Shown: piece after piece, positions 18,211-24,238 of the stretch
Layout of the letters: each line of letters begins with the position of its first letter
Position numbering within the stretch: position 1 is the stretch's first letter
DNA from: Euprymna scolopes
Taxonomy: Eukaryota; Mollusca; Cephalopoda; Sepiida; Sepiolidae
Assembly (NCBI GenBank): GCA_024364805.1
Contig: CM044527.1
Span: 38,206,894-38,231,131, forward strand
DNA length: 24,238 nucleotides
Direction: 5' to 3'
Translations under genes and position numbers: made by a program
Notes under the pieces: model-generated
The model's input: only the letters and a program-made list of their open reading frames with translations
The model's database searches: none
Told to the model about the DNA's origin: nothing

Positions 18211-18420
18211 ATCTTTGGCAAGGAGGAAAGTGCAGTACCTGTTCTGATATTGTGCTTATTTGTTTCAGTCTTTAGTTAGATAAGACAACGTCCTTCTAGA
18301 CAGAGGCAATTTTTATTTTTGTTCCAATCCAGAATATCCCTTGTTTTAGGGGAGCTAGAAATTTCCCACATTAAAAATTGGCCTTGTGCCTAACTTTGCC
18401 CCATAAGAAGACAAGTAAAT
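18211..18420 (+). mobile_element. U2 snRNA-headed short retroelement, copy 2
   Basis: TTTGGCAAGGAGGAAAGTGC and AGTACCTGTTCT match U2 snRNA from about base 16 on (TTTTGGCTAAGATCAAGTGTAGTATCTGTTCT). The rest matches copy 1: GGCAATTTTTATTTTTGTTC, CACATTAAAAATTGGCC, GTGCCTAACTTTGCCCC and AAGTAAATAAG. The 3' end runs into an (AATAAG)n tract. It is older or more eroded than copy 1, and no clean target duplication is visible (AATAAGAA occurs on both sides). Confidence 0.7.
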
Positions 18421-18609
18421 AAGAATAAGAATATGTTTATTCTTATAATTAACATATGTCTATTCAACCATTGTTCATTCAGCAATGTTTATAACGGTGT
18501 ATAGGAACATTGTTAATAGTTTAAAGGTTGTGATCAGAAAAGAGCAAGAGAAAAATTCGCTATAAACATGATTTTATGCCATTGTTTTTATTAAATATTA
18601 TTAATTTAT

Positions 18610-19300
18610 ATTATTACTAGCATGGGTGCCTGGCGTTGCCCGGCTGTTTGTCAGTGTAAAAGAAAAAAAAAGTTTTGGTAGGGAGGTAGGCTCGAACTCA
18701 AAGCCTTGACACGAAGGTGGAAAAGAAAGGGGAAAAAAAACTCGACTCCTTACCGCTCGGCCACGACGAGACAGGAAATGAAAAGCGTTTTAATTTAATG
18801 ATTAAAAAGTTAAGTGACAGGTGCGTGAATTTAATGAGGTCAAACATCGCGCGACTTAACTTTGGCTGCAAGCCAGTTTTCCTAAGATGTTGGGGAAAAC
18901 CAGCTCCCCATAAAAAGGGGAGTATCCAAGTGAATAGCAATTGATATGACGGGTGTTTTTTTTCCTGCATTGATCAAAGCTGATTGCTTTCCAGATATCT
19001 CAGCATGAAAGACCGAGAATATGACTTCGCTTCACAGTTTCGCTTTTTTTCTACAGAAAAGCCAAAGAAACATGCGGAGACTAAGAAATACTGCGAAAAT
19101 AGCATGTAAAAGTCGCCGCCCAAATAAAAGATATACACGACGTCCTTTCATAAATCGGAGATATTATAATCTAGGGAGCATATAAAAAGTTCTAAGAAAC
19201 AGTGACCTCTCCCCTGAGCCCCCCTTCCTCCAAAGCCTTTGTCGGACATACACAAAATGTGCACACACTAACACACATTTTGCTTTTTATATATATAGAT
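18610..19300. mobile_element. Dispersed non-autonomous repeat of unknown class
   Basis: The left end reads TATTACTAGCATGGGTGCC then GGCGTTGCCCGGC. The right end reads TTTTTATATATATAGATT. Ends of this general form recur across invertebrate genomes, but I cannot assign a superfamily, and no inverted repeats or duplication are clear. There is no supported ORF. It carries the tRNA-like segment at 18680-18775 on the minus strand and directly abuts the TTAA-flanked element. Confidence 0.4.
18680..18775 (-). ncRNA. tRNA-like segment (class II, Leu/Ser-type), probably non-functional
   Basis: On the minus strand TGGCCGAGCGG (18763-18753) is a perfect box A, and GAGTTCGAGCC (18699-18689) resembles box B (GGTTCGANTCC). 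The start, GTCTCGTCGTGGCCGAGCGG, looks like a tRNA-Ser or tRNA-Leu 5' half. The T-arm does not pair properly and a long T/C-rich stretch fills the middle, so it is a tRNA-derived relic and not a working gene. Confidence 0.5.
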
Positions 19301-19877
19301 TAAAGTGATGCATCCATCATTGACCGGTCATAAAATACACTTTAATATTTTGATTCATGCAGAGTTTGTATTTATTATTACAGAGCAAATTCTGTATTGA
19401 ATATTATATATATACCTGATATTTCCCTAAAACCTCTGGCCTTGATGGAGGGGAGACTAAAACTTGCTGCTATGGTTTCAAATAATGTGAAATAACAGCA
19501 AGGGGAGACTTGATTCCAAATATTTCTTATATGTTATATCTCCCCTCTTTTGGAAATAGGGTACGATTATCAATATCTCCAGTATCAAATAATCTTTATA
19601 CACTGAAATTTACTTTATGTATAAAAACTAAAGAAATAAATAATAAATATGAAAAATATTTGGAATCAAGTCTCCCCTTGCTGTTATTTCAGATTATTTG
19701 AAACTATAGTAGCAAGTTTTAGTCTCCCTTCCATCAAGGCCACAGGTTTTGGGGAAACATCAGCTATTTTGTAATTCATATGCAAAACTAGGAAAACAAA
19801 TGACTATAATTGAAACATTTTATGGCTGTAAAAAAAGGTGCCAAAAATAGGCTCTCAATGATGGATGATCCCCTTAA
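19300..19877. mobile_element. TTAA-flanked foldback element
   Basis: TTAA at 19300-19303 and 19874-19877 flank a 570-bp unit with inverted ends AGTGATGCATCCATCATTGA and GGGGATCATCCATCATTGAG. Inside, 19418-19529 and 19650-19761 are inverted copies of 112 bp with about 93% identity, separated by a 120-bp loop. A TTAA duplication is typical of piggyBac elements. The termini are not classic piggyBac, so the class is tentative. No transposase is present. Confidence 0.7.
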
Positions 19878-20018
19878 TGTGCGACCCTAAGGGCTAATGT
19901 CACATAGCCCACTACACAATTCAAATCATTACCTTTCCAACGAGCCTTCATTTGTTAAAATCTTATGAATAGTCACTAAGATTTGAAACTTATAAAATTG
20001 TCAAAAAAGGTGATATAT
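19878..20018. other. Short non-coding spacer between two hairpins
   Basis: No feature recognised. Confidence 0.4.
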
Positions 20019-20349
20019 AATAGAAAAATGCAAGCATGAAAAGTAATATAGTTAAGCTTAAACATGGAAAAGTAAAGAACTAGTTGTTAAAACTGGAAAA
20101 GAAAAGGACAAGATATTCTAGTAAAAAATATAAATTTATAACTTAAAATATTGCAGCATTAAGAATTGATTATATAATGTTATAAATTGAATTTAAAAAA
20201 AATTCCCAATGATACAATATTTTCAGTTACAAAGTTATATTTTTTACTAGAATATCTTGTCCTTTTCTTTTCCAGTTTTAACAACTAGTCGTTTACTTTT
20301 CCATGTTTAAGCTTAATCATATTACTTTTCATGCTCGCATTTTTCTATT
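20019..20349. repeat. Near-perfect hairpin with 142-bp arms
   Basis: Positions 20019-20160 and 20208-20349 are inverted copies of equal length with about 10 mismatches in 142 and no gaps, around a 47-bp AT-rich loop. Shared blocks include GAAAAGTAATAT, TTAAGCTTAAACATGGAAAA and ACTGGAAAAGAAAAGGACAA. There is no ORF and no certain target duplication (TA borders the left end, TG the right). It is a foldback MITE or a locally formed palindrome. A transcript would form a long double-stranded stem. Confidence 0.85.
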
Positions 20350-21419
20350 GTAATCCATGATTTTTTCCTGGCTTCCAGTAAATTCACTTGTTCTTTGTTT
20401 AATTTCAGTCTTATTTTTTCTTGCCCCCCCCCTAAACATAACATACAAATATGTAATAACAATGTACGGCACTCGTCTGCTTTCAATAGAATCCCCCCAA
20501 TTATCTCTCTTTCATTCTTTCATCTTCTGTTTCATTTGTTACTTCTCTTTTTGCGAGAGCAGTGAATTGGTAGCACCAGTAGTCGCTAAAGTGACATAGT
20601 TGCTATGGAAACCAGTCATAAAAAACGTTGCTCACCTCCTTACGTTTTTTTTTTTACGATTTTGAACACCAGTAAATTCATCATAATTTTTTTTTTACAG
20701 AACGAAAATTGAAAATATTTTTCACAATATAGCCGAGAAATTGATCTATAGATTGTAATAATTGTTTGAAATTTGGTTGAAAAAGGAGTGAGCGGTGAAG
20801 CTTTAAAGCAGTTCTAAATGACTAAAACTGCTACTTAAGCATATATCAAAACACTACCGTGTTTGAATGATATGAAATATCTGTACTCATAGCCAAATTC
20901 AATATTAATATTATAATGCTCATATCTTTGGTTTTAGGGAACGAAACAACATGAAAATTTGCAGGCTTTTTGAAGATTATAACACTATTCTATGGTTAAA
21001 ATTTTATGACAATTGGCAGAAAAGAACCTATATTTTCAAACCAATAAAATATGCCCAAATTTGCCTACATTTGTATATATAGTGTCATGGCAAGCCAGCT
21101 TTAGTTTTGTTGCTTTGGGATGAATTTTGCTTAGGGTTTTCTTTTTGCTTGGTTGCCAGGCCACTAATATATAGTACTGGTTTCAAAAGTAAAAAAGAAA
21201 TGACTTTGGTCAGCAGGTGCAAAGTACTGGGGCTGCTGTATTGCCACTTGGTGAACGGATACAGAACCATGCAGTAGCTTCTGGTGGGACCTCTCGATGC
21301 CATATTAGTGAGTAATGTTACAGCTTTTCCTCTACATGGTTGCAAAAATCATTCTTCGTTTGTTTTTTGTTTTTTTTCCTCTGCTCTGCTCTAACAACTC
21401 TGCCGACCTTTTCCACATA
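20350..21419. other. Non-coding stretch, nothing firmly recognised
   Basis: Short frames on both strands lack convincing content. GTTGCTATGGAAAC at 20599-20612 resembles an RFX X-box. It is also bracketed loosely by CTCACCTCCTTAC and GGAGTGAGCGG. Confidence 0.4.
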
Positions 21420-22745
21420 TCTCAATCTTCAAAAATGAAAAATCTCAAGAAACAAAACAAGGGTAAATCCATTACCAGGTCTCCTTCTCTAACATCAGGG
21501 GTCTACGTTCCAACCATCCAGAGGTTGAAATCGAATTACAGAAGACAAAACCTGACTTATTGTTCCTGCGTGAAACTGGCATTGGACCAACTGATTCCCT
21601 GGATGAGTTCACGATCAAAGGATACGTAAACTTGACATCAAAATCTGACCCCCAAAAATAGAATATGTACCTATATTAGAGATGGTTTTACATGTGGTAG
21701 AGAAAAAGATCCTAATTTGCCTTATATGTGCTTCAGAATAGCACTTGCTTACAGCACCACATTCATATTTGCCCTCTATCGACCCCATAACAGTGGAGTA
21801 ATTATCATTGAGAGTATCTCCGAGAAAATCGGTCACATTCTGTCTACTCATGCCTTGGCTAACATTCACGACTGCAGAAACTTCACTGTTCACAATATTG
21901 AATGGATAGTCCACTCAAACAAGACGGATGATGAGGGGATGAGGAGTACCTGATGATGAAAGGATGATGAGTACCTGATGATGAAAGGATGATGAGTACC
22001 TGAGGATGATGGATGATGAGTACCTGTCATGAATTTTTGATTGCCTATAACCTAACACAAATTGTTCACAAACACACCTGTATGCCCAACTATAACATGC
22101 AAGTCTCCTTGACCTTTTTCTTACAACTTGCCCAGAAATATGCTTATCCTCCATTCTATCTCCACTGGGATCATCCAATCTCTCAGTTGTCTTGGTTAAC
22201 TTAAAAACAAGATGTAATAAGTCCTCAGATGTACATCTCCATCGTACTGTATATCGATACTCTATGGCTGATTGGGCTAATTTCTGAACATTTATATATG
22301 ATATACTTCTGCACTCCATGTTCAAAAAGAACATGTCCTCTATAGTTTCTGACCTGACTGAATGGTTAATTATCGGTATAGATCGCTTCATTGTCCAAGA
22401 AATTCCAGCAAAAGCCCAACAGTCAGCCGTGATTCACCCCAGAATGTGCAGGTGCTATTGTGCACAGAAATCACTATTTCCGTTGCTTCCAACATTAGAT
22501 GTTTTGAAATTAAAGCCACCTAGAGGACTGCGAACAGCCATTGTAAAAGAGTAATGAAGAAATGAATAAAGAATGCAAATAAAGAATAAAAAGATTTGCA
22601 TTCTCAGTATATCAAGTCTAAAGTAGCTGAGCAGTAGCTTGGCTCCCATCAGTTTTGGTAAATAACAAACAGGGTCCTCAACAGCAGCATCCCTGCCATT
22701 ATCAATGGACCTGAGGTAATTTTGTCAGCATAAGTGTTTTGCAGC
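21420..22745 (+). mobile_element. LINE ORF2 N-terminal (endonuclease) region, decayed
   Basis: Read forward in changing frames: NIRGLRSNHPEVEIELQKTK, PDLLFLRETGIGPTDSLDEF, then YIRDGFTCGREKDPNLPYMC, FRIALAYSTTFIFALYRPHN, ISEKIGHILSTHALANIHDC, then after the minisatellite HEFLIAYNLTQIVHKHTCMP, later FKKNMSSIVSDLTEWLIIGI, and near 22600-22720 YIKSKVAEQ, ITNRVLNSSIPAIINGPEVI. This is the apurinic-type endonuclease domain and the linker to the reverse transcriptase of the same broad LINE group as the other fragments. NIHDCRNFTVHNIEW replaces the usual CGDFNVHN-like block. Several stops and frame shifts are present and the RT is missing. Confidence 0.85.
21927..22025 (+). repeat. 25-bp minisatellite inside the LINE endonuclease region
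   Basis: Four units of 25, 25, 25 and 24 bp: units 2 and 3 are identical (GATGATGAAAGGATGATGAG then TACCT), and units 1 and 4 differ slightly. It sits between SNKTDD and HEFLIAYN of the LINE frame, so it grew from the local GATGA...TAC coding sequence. Confidence 0.95.
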
Positions 22746-23128
22746 ACTTTCTGCAAAATTCTGGTGGTTCCTAACAAGGCACTCATCTGAAACACTCCAA
22801 TATTACAATGGATCCCTACTTTCTCAATAGTTAACAGAGCCCCCTCCCAATGTTAAGAATGGTTTTTTGAATAGTAACATTATTACTTAGAAACTCATTC
22901 TTCACATGGGAAGGGTATTGTTAACTATTCTGTTCCTACACTTCGCTTATTTTGCATACCAATCGCCGATTCTTTTTAATCATTTATGAAAATTGCAAAT
23001 AGCATTAACAACGGACAAATGCAAATGATATTTGTTTTAAAAGAAAAACAAATATTGTCTCACAATTTTCAATCAGTTACAACGGAAACCCTAGCGAAAA
23101 ATGTTTAGAAAGATACACTCTTGTAATA
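22746..23128. other. Non-coding stretch, nothing recognised
   Basis: It may begin with further eroded LINE sequence. No gene is supported. Confidence 0.4.
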
Positions 23129-23312
23129 TATGCCACCCCCATCTCAAGTGTATTTTTTACATAAATAAATATACTCATTTGTGACCTATCTGCATTAAAA
23201 TAATAAAAAATATTTATTAGAAGCCCCTCTTCATCTCAATTGTATTTTTTACATAAATAAATATACTCATTTGTGACCTATCTGCATTAAAATAATAAAA
23301 AATATTTATTAG
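23129..23312. repeat. 92-bp tandem duplication
   Basis: Two units, about 23129-23220 and 23221-23312. The stretch from GTATTTTTTACATAAATAAA to the final TATTTATTAG is identical in both, and only the first about 20 bp differ. Confidence 0.95.
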
Positions 23313-23328
23313 TAGCTATGCTTTTACT

Positions 23329-23427
23329 ATTTATGCATGACAAATTAAGGCATGACAAGGGACGACAACTGCTTCTGGTAATTCTTTATTTGTGTGATAT
23401 TTATGCACAACAAATTAAGGCATGACA
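23329..23427. repeat. Short direct repeat pair, about 70 bp apart
   Basis: TTTATGCATGACAAATTAAG GCATGACAA at 23330 recurs as TTTATGCACAACAAATTAAG GCATGACAA at 23400. The second contains one start of a short unsupported frame. Confidence 0.85.
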
Positions 23428-23475
23428 AATGGCTCATGCAGTTTTTTTTTTTGTTTTTGTTAAATGCTTTATGTA

Positions 23476-23772
23476 ATCTTACAAGCAACAAACTCCCACC
23501 CCTTCACTGTAGAAGCCCCCCAAATGACAGGGAGCCTTTTACATTAACAGTTTCTTCATTTGGACTTATAGGCTTTGGAATTCCCTCCCTATATCTTGAT
23601 TCCTCGAATGTCCCAACATGCAGAAGCTTAAATGTAATGTAAACAAACATCTTGCTGCTCGACACTACTTCGAGTGTTCGTGTATTTATGGCCCCTAATT
23701 CTTAGTAGCCCCTTACATATCAGTGGCCTTTTTTAGAGGGGGTGAATATGAGTAATGAGAAAATAAAAAAAA
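23476..23772 (+). mobile_element. LINE 3' end, family B, third copy
   Basis: LQATNSHPFTVEAP matches LQQTR..KSHHYTVEIP of the copy at 1373. NVPTCRSLNVM and the DNA ACATGCAGAAGCTTAAATGT match the end of the ORF. The 3' UTR has CCCCTTACATATCAGTGG and GGGGGTGAATATGAG before an A-rich tail. It is 5'-truncated and without an open frame over its length. Confidence 0.75.
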
Positions 23773-24238
23773 TTTTTAACCTTAATATGTCCATCGTCGT
23801 TGTAAGTAAAAAGAAAATGTTTTCTTCACTTGTTGAAATAATCACAAATGTAAAACTGATTCTTTCTCACTCTTTAAAATTGATAATTTTGCTCAATTCA
23901 GATTAAAAAGAGTTTGGAATTTTATTTATTTAAAGTTGGTGGCTGTTTGGATCACTAAGGAAACGACTGACGGTGGTGGTGGTGGTGGTGGCGGTCGGCG
24001 TCGTTGTAAATATTTGGTCATTTGAGATCCTTTCCTTCTTTTGAAGAGTGTGAACTGTTTATTGCCGAGACAATGCCACAGCTATTCTCATATTAAAAAC
24101 AGATTTTGTAGTTTTAACCTTTGTCCTCTTAGGAAGAAAATCAAATAGGGAGTGATATAATTCGTACAAATACAGAGAGAGGAATAAAAATACACGTATA
24201 TAATTATAAAACTCTGTGGACCGTCCGACCGCCATTGC
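23773..24238. other. Non-coding stretch with a (GGT)n microsatellite
   Basis: (GGT)n of seven units lies at 23972-23991. No gene or repeat partner was recognised in the rest. Confidence 0.6.

Noticed and set aside
18039-18221. Phe-rich minus-strand ORF
   Set aside because: It is a translation of A-runs in the AT-rich repeat.
18698-18970. 90-codon minus-strand ORF
   Set aside because: It overlaps the tRNA-like segment and dispersed element with no protein-like conservation evident.
19510-20599. Short ORFs in the hairpin region
   Set aside because: They lie in the loop of, or beside, inverted repeats and have no recognisable content.
21915-22391. 158-codon minus-strand ORF with LIILSSSGTPHP repeats
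   Set aside because: It is antisense to the LINE endonuclease region. The repeats come from the minisatellite.
23129-23427. Possible CRISPR-like array
   Set aside because: There are only two long tandem units with no spacers, in a eukaryotic context.

Overview
This window looks like AT-rich, repeat-saturated metazoan nuclear DNA. I see no intact protein-coding gene and no bacterial-style gene organisation. The non-LTR retrotransposon remnants (peptides such as CCHIWAGA, DALFSSLQ, YADDTTIY, NLTQIVHK) and the mix of short repeats resemble cephalopod, especially octopus, genomes. That assignment comes from remembered family resemblance, not from a search. A 10-base N run at 11296-11305 is an assembly gap.

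Layout. 1-2230: AT-rich DNA with a long inverted repeat (arms about 1075-1325 and 1995-2228) around a LINE 3' end, which carries a U2-snRNA-headed short retroelement with a perfect 15-bp target duplication. 2691-3685: hAT-like element with 103-bp inverted ends and a (TG)n tract. 4190-5190: GC-richer, unclassified, possibly an LTR fossil. 5338-5995: LINE 3' part on the minus strand. 6038-6800: unclassified ORF and a possible LINE tail. 6805-9275: four copies of one repeat in mixed orientation and a 5'-truncated LINE. 9790-10740: two adjacent retroposed elements sharing a 5' head, each with its own target duplication. 10815-11639: TA-flanked inverted-repeat element containing the gap. 12255-14075: two LINE pieces joined tail to tail. 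14175-14416: 5S rRNA-derived element. 14497-14815: tRNA-derived SINE. 15176-15403: C-terminus of another LINE. 15710-16157: hAT MITE with a perfect 8-bp duplication. 17466-17653 (minus): the best candidate host exon, next to an AT-rich degenerate tandem repeat. 18211-18420: second U2-headed copy. 18610-20349: repeat with a tRNA-like segment, a TTAA-flanked hairpin and a 142-bp-arm hairpin. 21420-22745: LINE endonuclease region interrupted by a 25-bp minisatellite. 23129-23430: local duplications. 23476-23772: a third LINE 3' end.

The parts do not form a pathway. The window is a record of LINE activity, of short elements apparently mobilised by LINEs (with U2, 5S and tRNA heads), and of non-autonomous DNA transposons. 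The most interesting items are the U2-headed family, the paired head-sharing retroposons at 9.8-10.7 kb, the 5S-derived unit, the tail-to-tail LINE junction and the run of hairpins at 19.3-20.35 kb.
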